Assembly (NCBI GenBank): GCA_910578715.1
Contig: CAJTRL010000089.1
Span: forward strand, 1-10,782
DNA from: an uncultured Lachnospiraceae bacterium
GTDB taxonomy: Bacteria; Bacillota; Clostridia; Lachnospirales; Lachnospiraceae
Reading direction: 5' to 3'
Length of the DNA stretch: 10,782 bases
Position 1 is the first letter of the stretch; each line of letters opens with the position of its first letter. The position numbers and the translations under genes are program-made. The notes under the pieces are model-generated. The model was not told the origin of the DNA. It saw nothing but the letters and a program-made list of their open reading frames with translations, and did not search any database. Positions 1 through 5,755 of this stretch are shown here, in pieces.

Positions 1-2
1 TC

Positions 3-122
3 AACTCTGTTATGCGTGACATGATGTCCGTCCTACTGGAAAGCACACTGGACGAAGAACTCGGTTATTCCAAATACGATTACCGGAACAAGGAAACAGA
101 CAACAGCCGCAACGGACATTCC
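3..122 (+). mobile_element. IS256-family transposase, N-terminal fragment (truncated)
   Basis: The frame reads ...MRDMMSVLLEST, then LGYSKYDYRNKETDNSRNGHS, which is the characteristic N-terminal segment of IS256-family (mutator-type) DDE transposases. Full-length members have about 400 residues. Here about 40 are visible, entering from the left window edge and ending abruptly after NGHS, where an IS-end-like inverted repeat begins at 123. The frame then runs a few residues into that repeat and stops at 144-146. The DDE catalytic domain is absent, so the fragment cannot transpose. The family call is from recognised sequence and is fairly secure. What lies to the left of the window is unknown. 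Confidence 0.8.
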
Positions 123-169
123 GAGACTGTTTCAAGTTTTGTGTAAACTCAAAAACTTGAAACAGTCTC
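123..169. repeat. Facing inverted repeats resembling two IS256-type ends
   Basis: Bases 123-140 (GAGACTGTTTCAAGTTTT) are a perfect reverse complement of bases 152-169, separated by 11 bases. The left arm continues inward with GTGTAAAC, a layout like IS256-family ends, whose outer tip is followed inward by TTGTGTAAA. Both tips point outward, so the block reads as left and right ends of one element with nearly all the interior lost. No 8-bp target duplication is visible in the flanks (GACATTCC versus AACCTCCA). It could also simply act as a hairpin, but no T-tract follows it. IS-end identity is inferred; the palindrome is directly seen. Confidence 0.6.
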
Positions 170-447
170 AACCTCCAAGTCAAACAAGATTTGGGGGTTT
201 TCTTCTGCCCATTTCATTTTCGGAAAACCTACCCGAAAACAGTAAACTATGGTAAAATTGCAGTTAGCAGCAAATGCCATAGCGAAGAGCAGATTACAAG
301 TCAAGCCGCGACCAGTTAAAGGCTCGCCAATCAATACAATTCTTATCTTTTCTATGGCGGTGCATCAAGGCACAGGGTGCTATATTACTGGTTTCAAGCG
401 AAGCCAGAGCATCATAAAAATCCAAGACCTAGCGAATAAGTCACGGG
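170..447. other. Stretch with no supportable gene
   Basis: Short frames are open on both strands here, but none has a convincing start with a ribosome binding site or a recognisable protein family. The only notable element is TATGGTAAAATTGCAGTT at 248-265. It matches 4261-4278 at 17 of 18 positions and contains an extended -10 hexamer (TGGTAAAAT), but no good -35 lies 17 bases upstream. The stretch sits between IS256 debris and an rlmD remnant and is probably decayed mobile-element DNA. Confidence 0.5.
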
Positions 448-451
448 AAGG

Positions 452-738
452 CGCATCTTTATCGCACACTCGTGGCACGTTGAGACGGTTGTAATGCTTT
501 CCCACAAAAACCTGACAGCATAATCAACCTAAAAGTCGAGTCTGGCGAGGGTGAGGGCAAAGTGCCGCTTAATAATGTCGCCAAAAGAGCCGGAGTGTAC
601 AAGCCGAAGGAACGAGTTACTTACAAAATGATTAAAGAGTACATAGAAGCGAAATATGGTTTCAAAGTATATACCGCATATAGCGCAGAGGTAAAAATGG
701 AGTTAGGATTGCCGATGCAATTTTCTTATGTGAGATAA
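452..738 (+). pseudogene. rlmD: rlmD-like 23S rRNA uracil methyltransferase, frameshifted C-terminal remnant
   Basis: The HVETVV motif typical of the RlmD/RumA C-terminus appears at 476-493, followed by MLSHKN. The frame then stops at TAA. One frame over, starting at the A-run at 504-508, the sequence continues PDSIINLKVESGEGEGK... VTYKMIKEYIEAKYGFKVYTAY... GLPM. This is the tail found on Clostridia RlmD homologues and on related short proteins of mobile elements. Restoring one A would join the two halves. The usual continuation after GLPM (YDAPNAVEEL-type) is lost, and the frame ends at 736-738 in foreign sequence. The SAM-binding and catalytic parts of the roughly 450-residue enzyme are missing. 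The methyltransferase label describes ancestry only; no activity is expected. Confidence 0.65.
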
Positions 739-1060
739 AGAAGTAAAAGAAGTATAAAAAATTTTGCCTTGCCGATAAAAGAATAATAGATTTCGATTTC
801 CTGTCTGCGGGTTTTCCCCGGCATTTCTCATCAAGGGATTCCGATTCGTGGATAACGATTTTCTCCACAAACTCCCGCAACAGGGTAGGGGGGGGTGAGT
901 TCCTCGAAGCGGGTGTACTTGCGGACTACTTTCATAAACTTTTTAGCGTTTGCCGTGGCTTCCGGCGTTCTTGTAAGCTCGCCCTGCAGAACAGCGACAC
1001 GCTCTTTCAGTTCCTCTTGCTCGGCTTTTTTGACAGGTCAATGGCCGCCCGATTTTATTG
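726..1060 (-). pseudogene. Large serine recombinase, frameshifted C-terminal remnant
   Basis: On the minus strand three frames join into one recognisable tail. KKAEQEELKERVAVLQGEL and ...KKFMKVVRKYTRFEELTP give the coiled-coil and following segment. LLREFVEKIVIHESESLDEK comes next, then RRQEIEIYYSFIGKAK and a stop at 726-728. This is the extreme C-terminus of TnpX/TndX-like recombinases (DUF4368-type tail). Three indels are visible: in the A-run near 1038-1043, in the seven-G run at 889-895, and near 815-820. The catalytic serine domain and zinc-ribbon are missing. The fragment meets the rlmD remnant tail to tail near 726-738. The gene is dead, and it marks a former integrative or mobilisable element. 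Confidence 0.75.
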
Positions 1061-1159
1061 TTGACATACTTTGTATTTCATCACGATTTCCTTTGTTAGC
1101 TGCGATATAGAATCTGCTGATTTTATAGAAATAGCTTTTTTGAACGCTGTAACCTTGTC

Positions 1160-1729
1160 TTATTCCCGCAGACAGGGCAGAAAAAATAAACACCAAAATT
1201 CTAATACCGCTACACCTGCCCATGTTGGGCTGCTCGCTTTGAACAATCCGAACATCGGAGCAATCAGACAAGATATAAAAAACACCCCATGTATCATAAG
1301 CAGATATTTTAACCATTGGTCCGCTTTCGTCCTTGATGTCACTGTCAATCCTGCAAAAAATGTAGCTAATGACATGACGGCATATCCTAACAGGTCATAG
1401 TTGAATAGCAATCCGCAATGCTGAAAATCAAGAAGTATGGCAGCTTGCGGTGTCAATTCATTTAGTCGGACAGTCGTTAGCTGTGCAAAATATACTAATA
1501 ATATGATACCTGTATATATTGCGGAAAAAGCTATTGAAACATAGCCCGCTAATTTTGATTCTTTTTCGGCAAAATAAGCATATCCACACATCATTAGTAC
1601 AAAGCTAAATGCAATGAACATAGAAGAAAAATAACTGCCATAATCAAAACCAAATAACATAGACAGGGCAAAGTAGGTTACTGCAATTAAATTTGCAATA
1701 GGGCTATACACACCTATTTTCTTATTCAT
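1160..1729 (-). CDS. Small polytopic membrane protein of unknown function, TetR-coupled
   Basis: The protein has 189 residues and begins MNKKIGVYSP, preceded by an AAGGGG ribosome binding site. The frame extends further upstream, but this start fits the binding site and overlaps the end of the TetR gene by 8 bases (ATGAATAA), which suggests translational coupling. About six membrane helices can be seen, around residues 10-28, 34-54, 60-85, 112-131, 140-164 and 170-186, with short charged loops. No transporter signature or catalytic motif is recognised. The last residues (FFLPCLRE) follow a hydrophobic run and look cut short, and decayed recombinase DNA begins close downstream, so the extreme C-terminus may have been replaced. 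Being co-transcribed with the regulator, it is probably its target, perhaps in stress or drug response. That role is inference. Confidence 0.7.
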   Translation of the reverse strand: MNKKIGVYSPIANLIAVTYFALSMLFGFDYGSYFSSMFIAFSFVLMMCGYAYFAEKESKLAGYVSIAFSAIYTGIILLVYFAQLTTVRLNELTPQAAILLDFQHCGLLFNYDLLGYAVMSLATFFAGLTVTSRTKADQWLKYLLMIHGVFFISCLIAPMFGLFKASSPTWAGVAVLEFWCLFFLPCLRE

Positions 1730-2306
1730 CAATCTGTACCACCCCTTCAAAAAGAAAATCAACCAATTTACCGATATATGCGGCTCGGTCCCCGGTTTTT
1801 GTAAAATCATACCCCAATAATTGTTTTATTGTTTCACTTCCTAAAAATGCCACTTGCATTGCAGCAGTAAGAATAAATACAAACATAGATTTATCTTCAT
1901 TTGATATATTATTTTTAAACGACAGCGAAAACCCCTGTTGAGTGAGTACAGAATTGCAATTTCCAGTATAATTTTGGAAATCCCCCAAAATAGAAACACG
2001 TGAAATTGCAGAATGTTCAAACAAAAAATTAAAAACATAAGCAGCACAAGCCGTTAAGCGCTCTTTATCTGTTTCATATTGCTTTGTCATATGAAATTCT
2101 TGAACTACTTTTCCGATAATGCGCTGCACACATTCCGTTATCAATTTTTCTTTACTTCCAAAGTGATAGTTGATTAAACCTAATCCAACATTTGCTTTTG
2201 TGGCAATCATACGGGCGGTAGTGTCTTTAATGTTGCCATCATATTGTTCAATCAATTCCGTTGTGACTTCAATAATGCGATTTTTTACATTAACATTTTT
2301 GTTCAT
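1722..2306 (-). CDS. TetR/AcrR-family transcriptional regulator
   Basis: The protein has 194 residues, normal for the family. The N-terminal part (about residues 8-56) is a TetR_N DNA-binding domain: a first helix from KNRIIEVTTELIE, then a helix-turn-helix around residues 29-49 ending in the hallmark LINYHFGSKEKL. The remaining roughly 135 residues form a helical, poorly conserved ligand-binding and dimerisation domain, so the inducer cannot be predicted. The start at MNKNVNV is chosen over one nine codons upstream because GGGAGG lies just before it. The first-gene position, the overlap with the membrane protein gene, and a perfect palindrome 14 bases before the start suggest autoregulated repression of a two-gene operon. 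Confidence 0.9.
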   Translation of the reverse strand: MNKNVNVKNRIIEVTTELIEQYDGNIKDTTARMIATKANVGLGLINYHFGSKEKLITECVQRIIGKVVQEFHMTKQYETDKERLTACAAYVFNFLFEHSAISRVSILGDFQNYTGNCNSVLTQQGFSLSFKNNISNEDKSMFVFILTAAMQVAFLGSETIKQLLGYDFTKTGDRAAYIGKLVDFLFEGVVQIDE

Positions 2307-2319
2307 AGCAAATCCTCCC

Positions 2320-2332
2320 TGAACATTGTTCA
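2320..2332 (-). promoter_or_regulatory. Candidate TetR operator (TGAACA-T-TGTTCA)
   Basis: A perfect 13-base palindrome, two 6-base arms around one base, lies immediately upstream of the ribosome binding site of the TetR gene. Size and location fit an autoregulatory operator: a bound repressor would block transcription start or early elongation. A TTGACC at 2336-2341 on the minus strand could be a -35, but no clear -10 follows it, so the exact promoter is not assigned. The palindrome is seen; its binding by this TetR is inferred. Confidence 0.5.
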
Positions 2333-2450
2333 AAAGGTCAATATTTTTTCTAAGTTTATCTAGTTTTCACCTTGCCATAAAAAGGTATAATGTAAGTGAG
2401 AATTATTTGGGCTAACTGATAGAACAATGGAGATATACATTGAAATCACA

Positions 2451-2567
2451 TTACGGCTTACAAAAGTTTCTGTTTTGCTTTTCATTGGCAGCACGCTGTT
2501 TCGTCTGTTCCAATGCCTGCAATGCCTTTTCCAGGTTTTTACTTGCGTCATTCTTGCTCTCAATCAT
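2451..2567 (-). CDS. Possible small coiled-coil protein, unrecognised
   Basis: This 38-residue frame starts MIESKNDASKNLEKALQALE and continues with a charged helical stretch rich in Gln, Lys and Ala, likely one long amphipathic helix. A weak GAGG lies about 9 bases before the ATG. It sits downstream of the terminator that closes the split-barrel operon and upstream of the TetR gene, and no promoter is evident. It may be the surviving C-terminal end of a longer protein from a lost mobile element; the frame stays open upstream through the terminator, but without recognisable content. I do not recognise the family, and it may not be expressed. Confidence 0.25.
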   Translation of the reverse strand: MIESKNDASKNLEKALQALEQTKQRAANEKQNRNFCKP

Positions 2568-2611
2568 TTCTGATACCTCATTCTTTCTGTGCTGTATTGA
2601 TAGTTGCTGAA

Positions 2612-2654
2612 ATAAAAAAGGCAGCGGATTTACTGTTAAAATAAATCGCTGCCT
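2612..2654 (-). terminator. Intrinsic terminator after the split-barrel operon
   Basis: On the minus strand the arm AGGCAGCGATTTA (2654-2642) pairs with 2632-2619, giving a 13-bp stem with one bulged base and a short AT-rich loop. The stem is followed at once by a TTTTTT run (2618-2613). It lies 46 bases after the stop of the gene ending at 2700 and is a textbook rho-independent terminator for that operon. Confidence 0.85.
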
Positions 2655-2699
2655 AAAGGTAAACAATATTTTGCTTTCAAAAAACAATTTTTTAATTCA

Positions 2700-3137
2700 T
2701 CAGCAACGCTTATCACAAAAATCTATATCATATCTTGTTCCATGTGAGAATAAAACACCGTCCGTCAATTCAATGCGAAGAATACAAGTATTTTCATCAT
2801 CAAAATTATTGTGTCCATTGTCAATCCACTCCTTAAAAGCCTCTCTTAGTTTCTTGGCAATGTTTCTATTTTTGTCTGCGCAAAACCAGCCTAAATTTAC
2901 TCCTTTTCCATGTGCAGTAAACCAGTCGCCGCTAATTGCCACGTATGGATTTTTTTCTATTTGTTTCATTTTATTGGAAAGTGCATATGTAATCACATAG
3001 AATGAACTATCTTCATAAAATCCATTCACATTACGGACATATGGCATTCCGTCTTGTACCGTTGCCAAAGCAATTATGTTGTCCTTGTTAAATCGCTCAT
3101 TCAGTATTTTCTTTGTTTCCAAAGTTAGTTTTTCCAT
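2700..3137 (-). CDS. Pyridoxamine 5'-phosphate oxidase-family (FMN-binding split-barrel) protein
   Basis: The 145-residue protein matches the small stand-alone split-barrel family. It has an N-terminal helix (MEKLTLETKKILNERF), then strand-rich sequence with IIALATVQDGMPYVRNVNGFYEDSSFYVIT, a KMKQIEKNPYVAISGDWF segment and a C-terminal strand (CILRIELTDGVLF). In this family the DG-P-VR and K-KQI-NP-VA elements shape the flavin pocket. Members bind FMN or related cofactors and often have unknown substrates, so true pyridoxal-phosphate synthesis is not implied. GGAGG lies 8 bases before the ATG. It is the second gene of an operon, 15 bases after the HTH/split-barrel regulator, and is followed by a strong terminator. 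Confidence 0.85.
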   Translation of the reverse strand: MEKLTLETKKILNERFNKDNIIALATVQDGMPYVRNVNGFYEDSSFYVITYALSNKMKQIEKNPYVAISGDWFTAHGKGVNLGWFCADKNRNIAKKLREAFKEWIDNGHNNFDDENTCILRIELTDGVLFSHGTRYDIDFCDKRC

Positions 3138-3152
3138 TTTAATCCTCCATGT

Positions 3153-3752
3153 TTAATAAATACTAATTTCATCAATAATCAATTTGAAAATAGCAAGAAA
3201 CATTTCTGTTTCATCAAAAAATTTTTGTTTTAGCAAAGGGTATTTGTTCATCATTTCGTCCCTAATCATAATGGAGTTTTCAACTTCTGCTTTTCCATTA
3301 ACTCTTATCCATTTGCGTGTGTTCACATTATAGCCTGCTATTTCAATCTGTGGATTCCCGATTAAATCAGAATAAACATTTTTCCGCTTATCTGTAGCAA
3401 TATATAACACCTTTTTATTTGAATAAATCATACCAAAAGGTCTTAACTTTGGCTGGTTATTAAATGATGTTGCCAAAAAGAAATATCCACACTCGCATAT
3501 AAACTTATAGCAATTATCAATAGATACATTAATACTGTTTTCTGCATTTTCTTGAATATCTTCATTTAACAGAAAATCAGTACTGCATTCAAATAATTTG
3601 CTTAATTTAATAAGTTTGTCCGTTTCGGGAAAACTTATATTAGTTTCCCATCTTGAAACAGACTGACGTGATACATTTAATATTTCAGACAATTTTTCTT
3701 GTGTAATGCCTTTTTTCTCACGCAACAACGCTAATTTTTCGCCTGTTGTCAT
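3153..3752 (-). CDS. XRE-type HTH regulator fused to an FMN-binding split-barrel domain
   Basis: The protein has 199 residues and two parts. Residues 4-65 are an HTH_3 (Cro/CI) domain, GEKLALLREKKGITQEKL, with the recognition helix near residues 28-36 (SRQSVSRWE) and the usual FPETDKLIKLSKLF continuation. After a short acidic linker (about 64-74), residues 75-199 resemble a pyridoxamine-phosphate-oxidase-like split barrel: FFLATSFNNQPKLRPFGM, a KKVLYIATDKRKNVYSDL strand-helix, and GNPQIEIAGYN followed by W-RVNGKAEVEN. The architecture suggests a repressor that senses a flavin or another small ligand through the barrel. The next gene encodes a stand-alone barrel, so the pair may act together or form mixed dimers; that is inference. 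The start is supported by the conserved N-terminal methionine context and a GGTGAG just upstream. Confidence 0.88.
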   Translation of the reverse strand: MTTGEKLALLREKKGITQEKLSEILNVSRQSVSRWETNISFPETDKLIKLSKLFECSTDFLLNEDIQENAENSINVSIDNCYKFICECGYFFLATSFNNQPKLRPFGMIYSNKKVLYIATDKRKNVYSDLIGNPQIEIAGYNVNTRKWIRVNGKAEVENSIMIRDEMMNKYPLLKQKFFDETEMFLAIFKLIIDEISIY

Positions 3753-3785
3753 TTTCTCACCTATTATATCTTTTTATTAATAATA

Positions 3786-3816
3786 TGTATAGCAAGTTAA
3801 GATTGCTAAATGTAAA
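3786..3816 (-). promoter_or_regulatory. Probable promoter with embedded inverted repeat
   Basis: On the minus strand a TTTACA (-35, 3816-3811) and TATACA (-10, 3791-3786) are separated by 19 bases. Inside this spacer, TAGCAA and TTGCTA form a 6-bp inverted repeat with a 7-base gap (3790-3808). An operator overlapping the spacer and -10 is the classical arrangement for a Cro/CI-type autorepressor, and the gene directly downstream encodes such a regulator. The spacer is longer than the ideal 17, which would make the promoter weak. Binding is inferred. Confidence 0.45.
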
Positions 3817-4242
3817 CTTTTGAGTGCTTTTCAATATCTTTGTCAAACTGCCCAATATGGATATTTTACCACCACAACACACACAATTCCATTAAATTTT
3901 GCTTAATCGCCTTTTGCCTTATTATTTGCAATCATCATCTGCCCTGTCCGGGCCTGTCAATCTTATGTGTCGGGGAAGTCGGCAACAAGCATATCAAGTT
4001 AATTTCTTCAATGTGCCGCTTGCTATCTGCGTTGCGTCGCGCTCCTTTACCTGCGGAAAAATAGCGGACTTTTCACGTATAATATTATCCAGTATCATCT
4101 CGAAGCAGGGCAGTTAGTCATGCGCGGGCAATCAAAAAGAACATTTAAAAAGCATTAAAAATTTACATAGTACAGCAAAGATAAAAGCGAAGAAATAATG
4201 ACACAGAAGTGTGTGCTTATACGAGTGCCGAGACAGAATAAT
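3817..4242. other. Intergenic stretch, no supportable gene
   Basis: Several short frames exist on both strands, but none has a ribosome binding site or a recognised family. On the minus strand a 34-codon frame at 3994-4098 (MILDNIIREKSAIFPQVKER...) looks protein-like and stays readable beyond its stop, as expected for an old gene fragment. It has no ribosome binding site and I cannot place it. The rest is AT-rich spacer between the divergent minus-strand regulator promoter and the DUF5655 remnant. Confidence 0.5.
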
Positions 4243-4271
4243 TGTGTTTACATAGCAGCTTATGGTAAAAT
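4243..4271 (+). promoter_or_regulatory. Extended -10 promoter upstream of the DUF5655 remnant
   Basis: TTGTGT (4243-4248) and TAAAAT (4266-4271) are 17 bases apart, and TGG directly before the -10 makes an extended -10 element. It lies about 40 bases upstream of a GAAGGGA ribosome binding site and the ATG at 4311, consistent with a sigma-A promoter left from the original gene. The -10 block is repeated almost exactly at 248-265. Confidence 0.45.
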
Positions 4272-4310
4272 TGTAGTTGTAAGGCTGTAAAGTATTGGAA
4301 GGGACAAAGA

Positions 4311-4564
4311 ATGAATCAGGATGTGTTATTTTTGCCTTCATTTCCTTCTTGCCAGTGCGGAAAGCGAAGGAGCGGCCGAAGGTTTATATTGTAGTGACTT
4401 TCGGGCTGGGTTATCGTTTGGAGTCCCCGCGCATAGATGCGGTGGTGGAGCCGTACCCCGGACGTTTTACCCATCCTGTTCTGGTCTCCAGAACAGGGGA
4501 GGTTGATGATGAGCTGATGGGATGGGTGAAGGAGGCAGCTGTCTTTTCGGCAGGCAAACGCTGA
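4311..4564 (+). pseudogene. DUF5655-type protein, internally deleted remnant
   Basis: The C-terminal half is clear: FAFISFLPVRKAKERPKVYI followed by VTFGLGYRLESPRIDAVVEP, PGRFTH, then EVDDELMGWVKEAA and FSAGKR with a stop at 4562-4564. This matches the DUF5655 C-terminal domain seen in small cytoplasmic proteins of Clostridia and in DUF1801-like proteins; its function is unknown. The frame has no good start of its own, only a TTG at 4295. In the next frame, an ATG at 4311 with a ribosome binding site and promoter reads MNQDV, a plausible original N-terminus, then goes out of register and stops at 4392-4394. I infer that one deletion removed the middle of the gene and left it frameshifted. Confidence 0.6.
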
Positions 4565-4839
4565 ACCAGGCCGCTGCTTTTCATATCTTTGTTAATGGAT
4601 GTACAAAAGTGCATTTGCCCCCGGCTGTACATTTTTTCCGCGCTTTATGCAGTAGCAATCCGCCATTCAAGTCAAGAAATTCGTTTCAGGAATCCTAAGC
4701 AATTCAATATGGGTATTAGACATTATAAGATAAGGGATTTACAATATAGATGTTCCGGGTCAGGAGCATCTTTCTTTTTCGGTAAGTGTATGCAAAAAGC
4801 AGAAATATATAAATCAACACATTGGGAGGCGTGCAGATT
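4565..4839. other. Leader region upstream of the flavodoxin operon
   Basis: No coding frame is convincing here. One short open frame crosses on into the next gene in the wrong register and is a shadow. The region holds a possible TTAGAC-18-TACAAT promoter (4716-4745) and a hairpin with a T-tract (4749-4779), then AT-rich leader down to the GGGAGG ribosome binding site at 4824-4829. The promoter assignment is weak because its start point would fall inside the hairpin. Confidence 0.4.
4749..4779 (+). terminator. Hairpin with T-tract before the flavodoxin gene
   Basis: GATGTTCC (4749-4756) pairs with GGAGCATC (4763-4770), eight pairs including one G-U, around a 6-base loop and followed by TTTCTTTTT. 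It could end transcripts coming from the DUF5655 remnant promoter, or act as an attenuator if the operon promoter lies further upstream. Structure is seen; function is inferred. Confidence 0.5.
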
Positions 4840-5589
4840 ATGGAAATACCAAAACTTTTATCAGTCATTACGGTGTGCGTACTGGTGGTTTTACTGGCAG
4901 GATGTGGGAGCGGTGAAACGGAAAACAGAGGAAACAGCGCATCGACGAATGAAGATATGCCGGTGCAGCCGGCAGCACAGGATGAAACAACCGGGGCAGA
5001 GACAGCGGAGACTGAGACAGAAGAACCGGAAACAGCAGAATCGGAGACAGTGAAAGTGGAAAGTGATACGGCTGGCGGTTTGGATGCAGAACATGGCAAG
5101 GACGGCAGCAGTGCTTTGGTCGTTTATTTTTCATGGTCCGGCAATACGGAAAATGTCGCAAATGCCATTGCTGGACAGACGGGCGCGGATGTATTTGAAA
5201 TTGTTCCGGAGGAAGCATATATTGATGACTATAATGCGCTTTTGGATATTGCGGCCGAAGAAAAAGAAAAAGGGGCACGTCCGGCGATTGTAGGGAGTAT
5301 AGATGATATTTCGCAGTATGACATCATTTATGTGGGTTATCCCAACTGGTGGAGCGATATGCCGATGATATTGTATACTTTTTTCGAAAGTTATGACCTG
5401 GCCGGCAAGACGATTGCACCGTTCTGTACCAGCGGTGGAAGCGGTCTGTCAAATACGGTGAACAGCATCAGGGAACTGGAGCCGGAGGCGGATGTCCTTG
5501 ACGGCCTCCATATCAGCAGTTCCGCCGCATCTGCTCCGGACCAGGCGGTAAGTGACTGGCTGGAGAATTTGGGGCTTATAAAGGAATAG
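4840..5589 (+). CDS. Flavodoxin-domain lipoprotein
   Basis: The protein has 249 residues from the ATG 10 bases after GGGAGG. A signal peptide with a lipobox (LLAGC, Cys22) marks it as a lipoprotein tethered outside the membrane. Residues 23-88 are a disordered acidic Thr/Glu-rich spacer. The flavodoxin domain follows: VVYFSWSGNTENVANAIAG, with the FMN-phosphate loop SWSGNT at 98-103, a DDYNALLDIAAEEK helix, YVGYPNWWSDMPMILYTFFE with Trp170-Trp171, and APFCTSGGSG near the second flavin loop. These are features of the Flavodoxin_4 family. It should carry FMN and shuttle electrons at the cell surface, whereas flavodoxins are usually cytosolic. It leads an operon containing a second lipoprotein and a membrane cytochrome, its likely redox partner by inference. 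Confidence 0.9.
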   Translation: MEIPKLLSVITVCVLVVLLAGCGSGETENRGNSASTNEDMPVQPAAQDETTGAETAETETEEPETAESETVKVESDTAGGLDAEHGKDGSSALVVYFSWSGNTENVANAIAGQTGADVFEIVPEEAYIDDYNALLDIAAEEKEKGARPAIVGSIDDISQYDIIYVGYPNWWSDMPMILYTFFESYDLAGKTIAPFCTSGGSGLSNTVNSIRELEPEADVLDGLHISSSAASAPDQAVSDWLENLGLIKE

Positions 5590-5604
5590 AAGTGTTGAAA
5601 GCAG

Positions 5605-5738
5605 ATTGTAGAGAGGCACTGGCACGGCGCAGCGGCGGACAGCTGGTTTCCCATATCGCGGTAGAAGTTCCTGGTGAAGAGAAGGCAGACGAGTGGTGTG
5701 AGCCTGCGGATGATGAGGCATATGGAAAGTTAGGATAA
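5605..5738 (+). pseudogene. Cupin-domain protein, frameshifted 3' remnant
   Basis: One frame reads VERHWHGAAADSWF (up to 5649), and the next frame continues SHIAVEVPGEEKADEWCEP and ADDEAYGKLG with a stop at 5736-5738. Joined, this is the C-terminal end of cupins found with carboxymuconolactone-decarboxylase-family proteins, including the metal-binding HWHG and the SH-AVEVPGE strand. One base is missing in the TTTCCC at 5647-5652, and everything upstream of about 5605 is lost. The piece sits exactly between the flavodoxin and cyclophilin-like genes, so the operon once encoded an additional cupin. A continuous 48-codon frame from GTG 5592 crosses the region but mixes both frames and is unlikely to make a folded product. 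Confidence 0.7.
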
Positions 5739-5755
5739 TGAGAGGGGAAGACTTT

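Noticed and set aside
248..319. Weak resemblance of a plus frame (YGKIAVSS... SEEQITSQAA) to the N-terminus of serine recombinases
   Set aside because: Only a few scattered residues match, the catalytic serine context is not convincing, and the frame stops after 23 codons.
895..1400. Plus-strand open frames opposite the recombinase remnant and membrane protein
   Set aside because: No ribosome binding site or family, and the opposite strand carries recognisable protein sequence.
3840..4117. Two plus-strand open frames of about 70 codons
   Set aside because: No ribosome binding site, odd Cys/His-rich composition, and no family recognised; the minus strand looks slightly more protein-like but is also unsupported.
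4589..5053. 154-codon plus-strand open frame
   Set aside because: It runs through the leader and overlaps the flavodoxin lipoprotein gene in another frame. Its composition is basic and low in structure, and it has no ribosome binding site or recognised family.
4716..5278. Minus-strand open frames over the flavodoxin gene
   Set aside because: They are antisense shadows of the Glu/Thr-rich lipoprotein spacer, giving Pro/Ser/Cys-rich nonsense without ribosome binding sites.
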